Positions 45,748-55,295 of a DNA stretch of 64,000 nucleotides are shown one piece after another. The DNA comes from a virus. The notes under the pieces were generated by a model. It saw only the letters and a program-made list of their open reading frames with translations. It was not told the DNA's origin and made no database searches. How positions within the stretch are numbered: position 1 is the stretch's first letter; the number at the start of each line of letters is the position of its first letter. The stretch covers positions 1-64,000 of the IMG/VR virus record IMGVR_UViG_3300048838_001273; one strand, given 5' to 3'. The translations under genes and the position numbers were made by a program.

Positions 45748-48700
45748 TTAGTTAACGAAAGAGAAGACGTACCATGAACCCAAAGCAGCATTCCAAACAA
45801 TTTCAAGTGCACCACCATCTGTGTTGATTAAAGCTGAGTTTGTGCTATTATCAATCTCATCACCAACAGCAGGTGCAATCTCAATAGGATAACTCATTGC
45901 AGCACTTGCAGCATCTTTAATTCTGAACACCTGTCCATCAGTTATTGTTGAACCGGAAGGTAAGGTAATTGTTATACCACTTGTTGGTGAATTAACTAAC
46001 TGTACGTATGTACTACCAGATGTTAAAGTAACATTGGTAGTTACGACTGTCATTGCGTAGATGTTATTCTTATCACCAAGTTCTGAACCACTAACGGTTC
46101 TTACTTCACCACCACTTGTTCTTACAAGAACACTATCGCTTGTTGAACCAGCAGCAGGTGTTGTTGCTAAACAAACAGAACCATAAATTGTTGTATTTGA
46201 ACCACTTAATGTGATAACACCAGTATCAAATGTTGCGCAAGTATCACTATTAGTAAGTTTAAGAGCACTACCTTGCATATCAACACATGAACTACCGTTT
46301 TCGATTTGAACGCAGTCACTTGCAGGTGTTAATCTAATAAAGTTCGTTGAACAAGCATCTAATGAAATGACATTTGTTGAACCATTGACACTTATAGAAG
46401 AGTTGCTTGCCGAAACATCACCAAGGGTAACGTTTCCACTTGTTGAAATATCCAAACCAAATCCACCTGCACTTTCACAAACTCTAAAGGATTTATCAGC
46501 AACATTAATTGTTGTGTTTTCAGTTAATGTACCACCAAGACAAACAACACCACTGGTATTTGTTAAACCATTTGTGAATGTAACAGCACTCACTGAAATT
46601 TGAGAATCAACATATTCTTTATCAACAAGTGAACGGTCAGTAAATGTTCCATGATAACAAGTAGCATATTCAATACCTGCTTCAGAACCACTTCTACCAT
46701 CAGTCCAAACAGCATTACCACTACCATCAATAGTTAAATTACCAATTGCAGTACCTAATAAGATTTTACATATGCTTGATTGAATATTAATATCACCACT
46801 ATTTGCTGCTGGTGGTGTTGCACCTGCTGTATAAATATTAACATCGGTATTATAACCATACAAACAAATACCATCCATTGGATGGAAAACAATATTTTTA
46901 TCGTTTGTACCAGTATTTTCACCAATAATTACAGTACCATTAGAGCAAACATGTAAACCAGTGTCAACCATACCACCACCAGTGGTTACGTTAAAACTAT
47001 ATGTAGTATCAGTACTAATACCAGTATTTTCAGTTAAATTACCACCAAGACAAACAGCACCACTGGTTAATGTTAAACCATTTGTGAATGTTGCAGCACT
47101 CGCTGAAATTTGTGAATCAACATAACACTTAGAAACGAGCGAATCATCTTGGAAAGTCAAACTATAATCAGCAGCGTATTGAATACCATAACCATTTCCA
47201 CTGTTATCAGTGAAGATATTACCAGCAGCAGTAAGACAAAGCACACCACTATCGCTTGCACCTATTTCAACTTCCTCGCTTGAATTAGCAAAAATGTGTA
47301 TACCATTACCTGCCGTTATATTTGTATTATTTGTTACTATATTAAGAGGATTTGCATTGAATATACCGCCATTCATCGGTCCTAAACAAATATAACCAGA
47401 ACTTTCATCAATATTACCTAAAATCGGCTGACCATCAGCATCAATACATAAACCAGTACCACTACCATTATCAATAGTGAAACCATAAATTCCAGTCATA
47501 TCAATATAGGTATTTTCAGTTAATTGACCACCAAGACAAACAACACCACTGGTATTTGTTAAACCATTTGTGAATGTAACAGCACTCGCTGAAATTTGTG
47601 AATCAACATAACATTTAGAAACAAGTGAATTGCCAACAAATGTTAAGCTATAATCGGCAGCATATTCAATACCCGTAGTACCAAGACTTGTAAATACTGT
47701 ACAGCTACCATCCATAAGTAAAGTATCAGCACCTGATTTAAGTGTAATACATTGGTCATTCTCCAATCTAATACATGTATTGGTTTGACAAAATTCTTGT
47801 ACACCCGAACTGACAAAATTTGATGTGCAACCACTTGTCAATTTAAACGAATTATTACACATGCTTATATTTACACAAGTATTATCAACATCAATCTCAG
47901 AATTACCATTATATAAACTAATTAATTTTGTTGCTGGGTCAATGTATACCTCAGTTGTTCCATCACCAATTGTCAAATTAAATGTACTTGGATTGATTGT
48001 TGTGTTACCTGTTAATGTACCACCAAGTTTAACATCATGTGCACCTGATTTACTTAAACCGTTTGTTGCACCAGTCACATAATCAGCTTCGATTGTATCG
48101 AGTCTTGAATCCAAACCACTCGTTAAACCAGTTACATAACCAGCGTCTACAAGTGAACGTGCAACAAAACTTCCACTATAATTATCACCATAAATAACAC
48201 CTTGTTTTACTGTGGTACTACTATCGATAATTCTTAAATTAGTACCTTCCACAATTGTTATATCTGTTGCTTGACATAATGAACCACCAAGACCAACAAC
48301 ACCTGTGGTATATTCAGTTAAACCATTTGTTACACCTGAAAGTACACCACCTAATTGTGTGTTAATATCACTAACATTTACGTCAATAACACCTGCACTC
48401 CAATCTAAAGCGTTACCTGCAATTGCTGAATTTACTGTTAATCCGGTTGACAATAATTGTAAACCTGAATTATCTGCTAAATCAATTTTTAAATCGCCAC
48501 TACTAAATTCAAGACCTGAGTTACTTGCCAATTCAACATTAATTTCTTTGGTCTCTCCTGTGGTATCAATTCTAATACCATCACCAGCACTTACATCAAG
48601 TAATTGTGAGAATTTAGTAAACACTAAATCTGTTAAACCTAAAGTAATTGGGTCTTTTGAAATAAGTATCCAAGAACTATTAATATTTGTACTACCACTT

Positions 48701-51351
48701 AATACTGGTATTAATGCACCCTCACTTACTTCACCATCAGGACTATCATCAAAATCTGATGAACGTGTCCAAGTACCACCAGAATTAACAATATAAATAC
48801 CGTTTTCAGTTTCATCTGTTTGGTCTTTTACAAGAACCCTTTCACCACCAAGAAGCGATATACCATCAATTGTTTCTGTTCCACTTAAATCTAAGTTAGA
48901 ACCTGTTGTTGCTACCAATACTGCTGATTTTGGGTCTAAACCTGCTGCAACAGTATCTACATATAATTTTGTCACAAGTGAACTATCTTGGAAAGTTGTA
49001 CTATAATCTGTAGTATAACGTAAACCTCTTAAATCACTTGTGGTTATTGTACCACCAGAAAGTGACATTACTAAATTAGCGTCACTTGTAATTTCAACAT
49101 TTCCTGATGTATGAACATCAAGTAAATCTAATTTACTACCTGAAGTACCTAATGATAAGTCAAATGCACCAGTAATTTCAGTATCTTCAGTTAATGCACC
49201 ACCAAGAATAGCATTTTGTCCATCAGTACTTAAACCGTTTGTAGCACCAGTAAGACCACCAAGTGAACTTAAAGTAGTTTTTGAAATCGAACCATCAGAC
49301 GGGTCAAAAGTAAGTACATCACCAGCAAAGTTTGCGGGAGTTGTTTTTAATCTAACCTCACCAGTTAAATTAACGCCTGTACTACCAGTTAAATTAGCCT
49401 GATTAACATTAATATTTAATGTTTGTGAACCGTATATTGTTGTGGTTTCAGTTAAAGCACCACCAAGTTGAACATCAACACCATCAACATTTAAACCATT
49501 ACTTGCGGTTACACCACTTGCAGCAACTAAATCATCAACATATTGCTTTGTAACAAGAGTACGGTCAAGGAAAGTACTTTCATAATCTCCACCATATGTT
49601 AAACCGGAATTGGTTATATTAACACATTTTCCCTGACGATGAACTAATTTAAAATCGTTTCCACTGTTGGTTAAATAAATACAAGAACCATTGAAATTCA
49701 ATATTGTACCTAATGAACTAAATTGACTTGTTGCTGTTCCAGAGTTAAAATTAAGACTTCCAGAATCCAAGCAAATAGTTGTATTAGCAGCTAAAGAACC
49801 ACCAAGACACACATTTCTACCTGTTTTACCTAAACCACTTGTTGCCCCCGTAACTGCAATATCTGTAACTTCTTCAATATCATCAAGTCTTGTATCAGTT
49901 GCACCACTCCATGTTTGAAGGTCATCAATTTCACCTTCAATACCAATCAATCTCGTATTTGTAGTACCTGTATATGAATTGAAAGTAGTTATTGCTAATT
50001 TAGTATCGGTTTGACCACTTAAATAGTCGATGTCATCCTCAATACCTTCAAGTCTTGTATCGGTTGTTGCAGTATATCCAGTGAAAACATCTGCATCGAG
50101 TTTATCATCAATATTTTCAACCTGAATTACTTGTGCATCGGTCAAGTGATTATATTCACCTGCAGTACCACCCTGAATTCCACCTAAATCATTGTGAGTT
50201 GCAACACTCTGTGTTACAAAAACCTGTTCATATGCAGAGTCTACTTCAACAATTGTTGAATTACCTTCTTGTACAATAACTCTTGCACTAAGAGTTGCAT
50301 AACCTGAAACAACTGGAGGTAATGCTGCAGGTGGTGTTGCAAGTTGCGCTTGAGTTAAGCCTGAATACTGATTTGTATCATAAACAACATGAATACTACC
50401 ATCATGAACCACATATACCCAACGAATTGTATAATATCCGGTACTTAAAGAAGTAACAGAAGTACTATTTTGGTTATAATTTGTATTATTTATATTACCA
50501 CTTGTAATATTTGGAGCATTCCAAGTACCTGCAATTCTATACCATTCTCTGAAATCATCGGTTATACTATCAAAATCTTCTGTGGTAAATCTATTAAGAA
50601 CTTCTGCCCATAATACACCTGCACTAACTTGAATAGTTAAACCTGAAACACTTGTTGTAACCAAACCGCTTGCTCTCTGAACACCATAAACTTGGTCACC
50701 ATATAGGTGAAGTCTACGATTAAGATTCCAAAGATTTTGTCCACAAAGTCTAATGATTGTAAGATTCAACGTATCGTCATGAAAAACTCTACCTAAGTTG
50801 AAATTGTCATTACGTTGAATTTGTGCTTCATTTGTACTTGCTTTAATTTGCTTATCAACTGCATCATAATAAATATATGAATATCCATCTGCAATTGCTA
50901 AGTTTGATACAGCATTCCAAGTAACATATCTGTTTTGTGCAGTATCACCAGTACCATCTTTAATCAAACCTGTACCTGCTGCTACGTTTACACTTGCACC
51001 CACTCCTTGTGTTATCGTTCCACCACTGATACGACCTGCTGATTCAACGGTATCATACCATGTTTTTAAATTTAAACCTGTTTCAGTTGTACCTGACATC
51101 CAGACTTTATCATATGTTGCTGTAGCATCAGTTGAATTATCTTTAGGTACGAGGTCACCATTACCTATACCGTCTTTGTACCAGTATTCCTCACCAGCAA
51201 TATTTACTGTTAAGCCAGTATATCTCAAGTTACTTGCTATTGCAGCATTTGCTGTTGAAACATCAGCATATGGTGTTAAATTATTAAGATATCTTGCATC
51301 GGTTGGTTTCCCAGCAAGTACTTGTATGTTATCATTTAAATTAATTGCCAT
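45748..51351 (-). CDS. giant tail fibre, 1867 aa (module gene 2, second copy)
   Basis: The first 75 residues ('NLNDNIQVLAGKPTDARYLN', 'YTGLTVNIAGEEYWYKDGIG') match the 468-residue fibre and the 925-residue S74 fibre, so this is a common attachment domain. The shaft is composed of repeats: 'LSGQTDTKLAITTFNSYTGT'-type coiled coils near 430-480; 'SLVDAGYVTGL' and 'SLVTKLYVD' units; and at least three near-identical units of 'TFTNGLTNTSGVVCLGG' with 'SLVSKCYVDSQISASA'. The C-terminal 85 residues ('SPTSGITITLPSGSTITDGQ') are a small beta domain seen at fibre tips. It is the longest virion protein here and is probably trimeric. Confidence 0.82.
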   Translation of the reverse strand: MAINLNDNIQVLAGKPTDARYLNNLTPYADVSTANAAIASNLRYTGLTVNIAGEEYWYKDGIGNGDLVPKDNSTDATATYDKVWMSGTTETGLNLKTWYDTVESAGRISGGTITQGVGASVNVAAGTGLIKDGTGDTAQNRYVTWNAVSNLAIADGYSYIYYDAVDKQIKASTNEAQIQRNDNFNLGRVFHDDTLNLTIIRLCGQNLWNLNRRLHLYGDQVYGVQRASGLVTTSVSGLTIQVSAGVLWAEVLNRFTTEDFDSITDDFREWYRIAGTWNAPNITSGNINNTNYNQNSTSVTSLSTGYYTIRWVYVVHDGSIHVVYDTNQYSGLTQAQLATPPAALPPVVSGYATLSARVIVQEGNSTIVEVDSAYEQVFVTQSVATHNDLGGIQGGTAGEYNHLTDAQVIQVENIDDKLDADVFTGYTATTDTRLEGIEDDIDYLSGQTDTKLAITTFNSYTGTTNTRLIGIEGEIDDLQTWSGATDTRLDDIEEVTDIAVTGATSGLGKTGRNVCLGGSLAANTTICLDSGSLNFNSGTATSQFSSLGTILNFNGSCIYLTNSGNDFKLVHRQGKCVNITNSGLTYGGDYESTFLDRTLVTKQYVDDLVAASGVTASNGLNVDGVDVQLGGALTETTTIYGSQTLNINVNQANLTGSTGVNLTGEVRLKTTPANFAGDVLTFDPSDGSISKTTLSSLGGLTGATNGLSTDGQNAILGGALTEDTEITGAFDLSLGTSGSKLDLLDVHTSGNVEITSDANLVMSLSGGTITTSDLRGLRYTTDYSTTFQDSSLVTKLYVDTVAAGLDPKSAVLVATTGSNLDLSGTETIDGISLLGGERVLVKDQTDETENGIYIVNSGGTWTRSSDFDDSPDGEVSEGALIPVLSGSTNINSSWILISKDPITLGLTDLVFTKFSQLLDVSAGDGIRIDTTGETKEINVELASNSGLEFSSGDLKIDLADNSGLQLLSTGLTVNSAIAGNALDWSAGVIDVNVSDINTQLGGVLSGVTNGLTEYTTGVVGLGGSLCQATDITIVEGTNLRIIDSSTTVKQGVIYGDNYSGSFVARSLVDAGYVTGLTSGLDSRLDTIEADYVTGATNGLSKSGAHDVKLGGTLTGNTTINPSTFNLTIGDGTTEVYIDPATKLISLYNGNSEIDVDNTCVNISMCNNSFKLTSGCTSNFVSSGVQEFCQTNTCIRLENDQCITLKSGADTLLMDGSCTVFTSLGTTGIEYAADYSLTFVGNSLVSKCYVDSQISASAVTFTNGLTNTSGVVCLGGQLTENTYIDMTGIYGFTIDNGSGTGLCIDADGQPILGNIDESSGYICLGPMNGGIFNANPLNIVTNNTNITAGNGIHIFANSSEEVEIGASDSGVLCLTAAGNIFTDNSGNGYGIQYAADYSLTFQDDSLVSKCYVDSQISASAATFTNGLTLTSGAVCLGGNLTENTGISTDTTYSFNVTTGGGMVDTGLHVCSNGTVIIGENTGTNDKNIVFHPMDGICLYGYNTDVNIYTAGATPPAANSGDINIQSSICKILLGTAIGNLTIDGSGNAVWTDGRSGSEAGIEYATCYHGTFTDRSLVDKEYVDSQISVSAVTFTNGLTNTSGVVCLGGTLTENTTINVADKSFRVCESAGGFGLDISTSGNVTLGDVSASNSSISVNGSTNVISLDACSTNFIRLTPASDCVQIENGSSCVDMQGSALKLTNSDTCATFDTGVITLSGSNTTIYGSVCLATTPAAGSTSDSVLVRTSGGEVRTVSGSELGDKNNIYAMTVVTTNVTLTSGSTYVQLVNSPTSGITITLPSGSTITDGQVFRIKDAASAAMSYPIEIAPAVGDEIDNSTNSALINTDGGALEIVWNAALGSWYVFSFVN
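46519..46675 (-). repeat. fibre gene internal repeat, copy 3
   Basis: This copy shares long near-identical runs with 47034-47190 and 47515-47670 (for example the complement of 'accaccaagacaaacaacac'), encoding the 'TFTNGL...LGG' and 'VDSQIS' unit. Confidence 0.8.
47034..47190 (-). repeat. fibre gene internal repeat, copy 2
   Basis: This unit differs from copy 3 at a few positions ('LTLTSGAVCLGGNL' instead of 'LTNTSGVVCLGGTL'). High DNA identity between copies permits homologous recombination. Confidence 0.8.
47515..47670 (-). repeat. fibre gene internal repeat, copy 1
   Basis: The first copy in coding order. It has the same 'SLVSKCYVDSQISASA' block and is almost identical in DNA to copy 3 over about 70 bases. 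Confidence 0.8.
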
Positions 51352-51383
51352 TTTTTCTTGTTTTTATATTTTCCGTTTTATTA

Positions 51384-52433
51384 TTATTGTTGTGCTGTGT
51401 TTGTCATACAATATGCATTTGCACTGGTATCAGTCGGATAGTTACTTATATATATCTTATAACTCTGACCACTCCAACATGACTCAGGCGAGTTAACGCT
51501 TACAGTACTTGGCGCATCAAATAAATCTGCAGGACTGCCAATGTTACCTTTATTGGTAGGACCTTCATACCAACCTAATTTAGTTGTACTTGCAGCAGGT
51601 GTTGCGAACCATAAATATTTATTAGTTTGTGAACCATATGTGATATTTATTTGTGCTGTACTTGTTGCAACAACCTTACTACCTGTAGCAAGCAATGCTG
51701 AATCTGCTGTTGGTTCGCTTGCGCTCACACCATAAAAATATGGGTATAATCCGGTTAACGAAGCATTACTTGCTGTTGTATTTCCAGCACCCAATGGTGA
51801 ACTAAAATCATTATCTTTATTTGATTTTGGTTGAACACCAGCATCATAGAATGTACATGAACCCCAAGTATTTGCACCAGCACCTACAGTATAACCTGTT
51901 ACTTCTTTAATTACGGGCGATGTTGTACATGAATATGTGCCAGCAACCTGTGTACCACTAAAAACATAACTATTTGCTGCACCACTTCTAAATGGTGAAG
52001 CACTACAACCTTGTGGGTTAATACTACCCCTACTAAATGTACTTGTTACATTAATTGATGGTAATACACAACCAACTTCACGTGTACCAGTTTGAGACAA
52101 CGATGTTGATGTTGAGGGAGCAGTAAGTGTTCCACAAATTTCAGGAAACAATAAATCCTGAATAATTTCATTACTTGTTTTTCCGGTTAACACATAACCA
52201 ACATCAATTCCACCAACAGCAACTGCAGCAGGTGATAATAATGGTGGTAAATATACTGTACTACCAGTAGCTGTAACGATATTATCATCAACATATTTTT
52301 TGTCAACGATTTGTGTATCACCAGTAAATGTTGGATGAGAACCGTATCTTGTATTACCGCTAAGAGTTAGGGTAGTACCAACGCTTTGTTCAACATGTTG
52401 GTCATCTATTTTAATTTTTGTATTAAAAGCCAT
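51384..52433 (-). CDS. tail fibre-associated protein, 349 aa (module gene 1)
   Basis: This is a clear paralogue of the 385-residue protein at 53947-55104. Shared blocks include 'TLTAPS', 'EVGCVLPSINVTSTFSRGSI', 'NPQGCSASPFRSGAA', 'YPYFYG', 'WFATPAAST' and 'CWSGQSYKIYISNYPTDTS'. The start 'QHVEQSVGTTLTLSG' is shared with both other module-1 genes. It precedes the giant fibre by 32 bases. Beta-rich, Ser/Thr-rich, with several Cys. I infer a fibre tip, adaptor or short fibre that works with its module partner. Confidence 0.75.
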   Translation of the reverse strand: MAFNTKIKIDDQHVEQSVGTTLTLSGNTRYGSHPTFTGDTQIVDKKYVDDNIVTATGSTVYLPPLLSPAAVAVGGIDVGYVLTGKTSNEIIQDLLFPEICGTLTAPSTSTSLSQTGTREVGCVLPSINVTSTFSRGSINPQGCSASPFRSGAANSYVFSGTQVAGTYSCTTSPVIKEVTGYTVGAGANTWGSCTFYDAGVQPKSNKDNDFSSPLGAGNTTASNASLTGLYPYFYGVSASEPTADSALLATGSKVVATSTAQINITYGSQTNKYLWFATPAASTTKLGWYEGPTNKGNIGSPADLFDAPSTVSVNSPESCWSGQSYKIYISNYPTDTSANAYCMTNTAQQ

Positions 52434-52527
52434 AGTTTTTGTTTTTATTTAATCTCTTATTATTATTTTTCTGTTTCTAATAAATAGTTTCAAAACGCAT
52501 TAAGTCTTTTCACAACTGAAAATTTTT

Positions 52528-53934
52528 TTAATTTATAAATGCTGCAGTACTCCAAAAACATTTACTGTTGAAAATAAAGGTAATTGAGCCGTATTCTGTA
52601 TTAATTGTTGCCGTTGAGCCACCTACAATATGTTGTGATGGTACAGTAGAACATATACATATTGAATTACTTAAAGCATTTCCCGCAATATCTGAAACCA
52701 CAATTCTCTGTCCATCTTTTGGAGAAGCGGGTAAAAATATTGTAGTACCACCACTTGCACCAATAAAATCACTTTCAGTTGTTGCCGTATATCCCGTAGT
52801 TGTGAAATCAGCAACATTTAAAGTATTTCCACCCTGACTCTGAATAATTACAGTACTGCCAGATAGTGAAACCGATGTACTTCCACTACCAACAATATTT
52901 CTAAACTCTAATGTTTTATTATTTTTATTATCAAAAATACCAGTACCACCAGTAAATCCAATATTTGTTGCACCAGTTAACTCAACACCGCTACCACCAC
53001 TTGAAGTAGAAAAGAATACCAAAGTATCACCGACTTGAGTGATATTTGTGTCTCCACTTCCAACAAGTGTACGGAATTGTAATGTAGTTCCGGTTCTTTG
53101 TTTAAAAACCTCATTACCTATACCAACGTTCTGTCCAGTTAAAACACTTGAAACACCAGAAAAATGAATGAAATTATCATCAAAAGTAATTCCCATTGTG
53201 TCTGGAGTATCATTAATTATTGTTCTTAAATGTAAATCCTGATTAGTTTTATTTCTATAAATTGGATTTCCTATTGTTAGTGTAGTACCAGTTGTAAGAC
53301 TACCAGTTGGAGTGACTGAATTACTACCATTTGTCGTAAATCCTGTCCACTGTGTATTGGTATATCCAACACCTGCGTAAGATACTGGTACAACTAAATC
53401 ACCAACACTTTCGGCAACATTACCATCCATGAGTGTCCAAGCAGAAGTGTCTTGATAAAATACCCATGACTTATTCTGTAATGGATTATAATAACCACGT
53501 CTTTGTGCTCCATTATATACAGGAGTTCCTATTCTTACTATATCTGAAGAATCTATGTAGTAATTATTATATTGTGAATAGTAAAATCCATCATATCCTG
53601 AAGGAAATGCACTTAATGCAAGTCTCTGCACACCAGTAAATCCACTAAAAAAACCTAAATTTGTTGCACCAGTAATAAAGTCACCAACAATTTGTTCCGA
53701 AGCATACTTCTTTTCAATTAAATCAATGTCAGCTACACCCGCATAATACCAGTATTCGGTATTACTGCTACCAGTATTAATAAGTACAGTTAAACCAATA
53801 TGTCTTTCAGGAATACTTATTGCTGCATTTACTGCTGCAACAGAAACATAAGCGGTATTTCCACTGCTTAAATATTTTGCATTAACAGGTTTACCCGCAT
53901 TTATTCTAATATTATCATTTAAAATTATTGCCAT
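52528..53934 (-). CDS. tail fibre, 468 aa (module gene 2, first copy)
   Basis: The N-terminal 75 residues ('ILNDNIRINAGKPVNAKYLS', 'IGLTVLINTGSSNTEYWYYA') are the attachment domain common to the module-2 fibres. Three short modules follow with 'LQFRTLVGSGDTNITQVGDT' and 'LEFRNIVGSGSTSVSLSGST'. The last 80 residues ('GTTIFLPASPKDGQRIVVSD') form a beta domain similar in style to the tip of the 1867-residue fibre. It follows the 385-residue gene by 12 bases. Confidence 0.75.
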   Translation of the reverse strand: MAIILNDNIRINAGKPVNAKYLSSGNTAYVSVAAVNAAISIPERHIGLTVLINTGSSNTEYWYYAGVADIDLIEKKYASEQIVGDFITGATNLGFFSGFTGVQRLALSAFPSGYDGFYYSQYNNYYIDSSDIVRIGTPVYNGAQRRGYYNPLQNKSWVFYQDTSAWTLMDGNVAESVGDLVVPVSYAGVGYTNTQWTGFTTNGSNSVTPTGSLTTGTTLTIGNPIYRNKTNQDLHLRTIINDTPDTMGITFDDNFIHFSGVSSVLTGQNVGIGNEVFKQRTGTTLQFRTLVGSGDTNITQVGDTLVFFSTSSGGSGVELTGATNIGFTGGTGIFDNKNNKTLEFRNIVGSGSTSVSLSGSTVIIQSQGGNTLNVADFTTTGYTATTESDFIGASGGTTIFLPASPKDGQRIVVSDIAGNALSNSICICSTVPSQHIVGGSTATINTEYGSITFIFNSKCFWSTAAFIN

Positions 53935-53946
53935 TTTTATATGTTT

Positions 53947-55104
53947 TTAAATATTCCTTAATTGCATTACCGCAGTTGAACATGTTTGATAATTACTAAT
54001 ATATGCTTGATATGTTTGACCACTCCAACATATTGTTGTTATGTCTGTAATATTTGAAGCAGCAGGAAATAAATTACCACCCGGACTCACAGCACCACCA
54101 ATACTTCCTTTATTTGTTGCGTCAACATACCAACAAGTTTTTGGTGTAGATGCGACTGGTATTGCAAACCATATATAATCATCTGGGGTACTACAAAAAT
54201 TAATATTAATGGTGCTATTACTAAATCCCACATTTATGACAGGACCACTATTGACGTTTGAATTTCTACTTAAATCGGCAGCTATTATACAACTACATAT
54301 TGTCGTATCTGTCGGTCTATTAACACCAGCAGGACAACCACCACTTGCAATTTTTCCGAAAAAGTATGGATATATACCACAAACACTTACAACTTGTGGA
54401 GCAGTTACACCCGAAGAAAGTGGTGTATTATACGCAGTACCTTCACTACCTAAAGGTTGAACGCCAGCAGCATATGTTACACATGCAAACGCACTTCTAT
54501 TACCAGCAGCCACAGTATATGAAGGAAACGGTGATACTGATATACTTGATGAACTGGTTACACATGAATGACCACTAAAATAAAAATCATTCCAAGTATA
54601 ACATGTTGCTGCTCCACTTCTTTTATCACTCGCACTACAATATTGAGGATTAATACAACCTCGATTAAATGAAAGTGTTGCAGATAATGAGTTTAAAACA
54701 CATCCAACTTCATATGGATTTGTTACAGGCATTAAGAATGATGGCGAAGGTGCTGTAAGCGTACCAAATAATTCCGGTACTAATATACTTTGAAGTATAT
54801 TTTGGATTGAAGTTCCACTTATTGAAGTTCCGGCAGGTAATCCACCAACAGTACATGTTGTAGGAGAAGCACCATAATAAAATCCACTACCACTACCACC
54901 AGATATTGGTGTTAATTTAATTTTAGTCCCATCGAACACCAACGCATCACCAGCAGCAGTTGTACCGCCAGAAGTAGCATCTATTTCAATACCTTTTGAT
55001 TTTAAAACACCTGTAAAATCAGTCGTACCAGATAACGTCAACGTACTTCCAGTTAACTGCTTAAATTGTTCATCACTTAAATCAGGTCTTGCGAAGAATG
55101 GCAT
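53947..55104 (-). CDS. tail fibre-associated protein, 385 aa (module gene 1)
   Basis: First gene of the first tandem module. It has the start 'QFKQLTGSTLTLSGTTDF', then about 280 residues paralogous to the 349-residue protein ('FGTLTAPSPSFLMPV', 'SFNRGCINPQYCSASDKRS', 'CWSGQTYQAYISNYQTC'). It is more Cys-rich than its paralogue. The leader upstream (55105-55295) contains a GTATTTATT motif and a strong hairpin, so this is likely the first gene of the fibre operon. Confidence 0.75.
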   Translation of the reverse strand: MPFFARPDLSDEQFKQLTGSTLTLSGTTDFTGVLKSKGIEIDATSGGTTAAGDALVFDGTKIKLTPISGGSGSGFYYGASPTTCTVGGLPAGTSISGTSIQNILQSILVPELFGTLTAPSPSFLMPVTNPYEVGCVLNSLSATLSFNRGCINPQYCSASDKRSGAATCYTWNDFYFSGHSCVTSSSSISVSPFPSYTVAAGNRSAFACVTYAAGVQPLGSEGTAYNTPLSSGVTAPQVVSVCGIYPYFFGKIASGGCPAGVNRPTDTTICSCIIAADLSRNSNVNSGPVINVGFSNSTININFCSTPDDYIWFAIPVASTPKTCWYVDATNKGSIGGAVSPGGNLFPAASNITDITTICWSGQTYQAYISNYQTCSTAVMQLRNI

Positions 55105-55175
55105 ATTTTTTAATTTAAATCTTTTATATTATTTTTCAAATTAAGCTAACTTAATGACCGTTCAGTAAGTTACCT

Positions 55176-55199
55176 AAACCGAAGTTTTCGCTTCGGTTT
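55176..55199 (-). promoter_or_regulatory. leader hairpin of the fibre operon
   Basis: Arms AAACCGAAG and CTTCGGTTT with loop CGAAAA lie just downstream of the GTATTTATT motif and about 70 bases before the ATG at 55104. No T run follows on the minus strand, so it is more likely a 5' stabiliser or control element than a terminator. On the plus strand TTTTATTT follows, but no plus-strand gene needs it. Confidence 0.6.
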
Positions 55200-55205
55200 T
55201 ATTTA

Positions 55206-55214
55206 TAATAAATA
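55206..55214 (-). promoter_or_regulatory. GTATTTATT variant heading the fibre operon
   Basis: It is 101 bases from the start codon, the longest leader with this motif, and directly precedes the leader hairpin. Confidence 0.45.
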
Positions 55215-55243
55215 CAAAAGAAAAGATTAAAAATTGCCGGAAA

Positions 55244-55277
55244 TAAAAAAACCCCGAAAGATTTTTCTTCCGGGGTT
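55244..55277 (-). terminator. rho-independent terminator
   Basis: Stem AACCCCGGAAG / CTTTCGGGGTT is followed by a run of seven T on the minus strand. It ends the TROVE transcript after the 365-residue gene. Confidence 0.9.
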
Positions 55278-55295
55278 GCTATATTAAAGATTGTC

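Noticed and set aside
55176-55199. Plus-strand terminator
   Set aside because: The hairpin has a short T run only on the plus strand, but no gene is transcribed in that direction. A leader element for the fibre operon is more likely.
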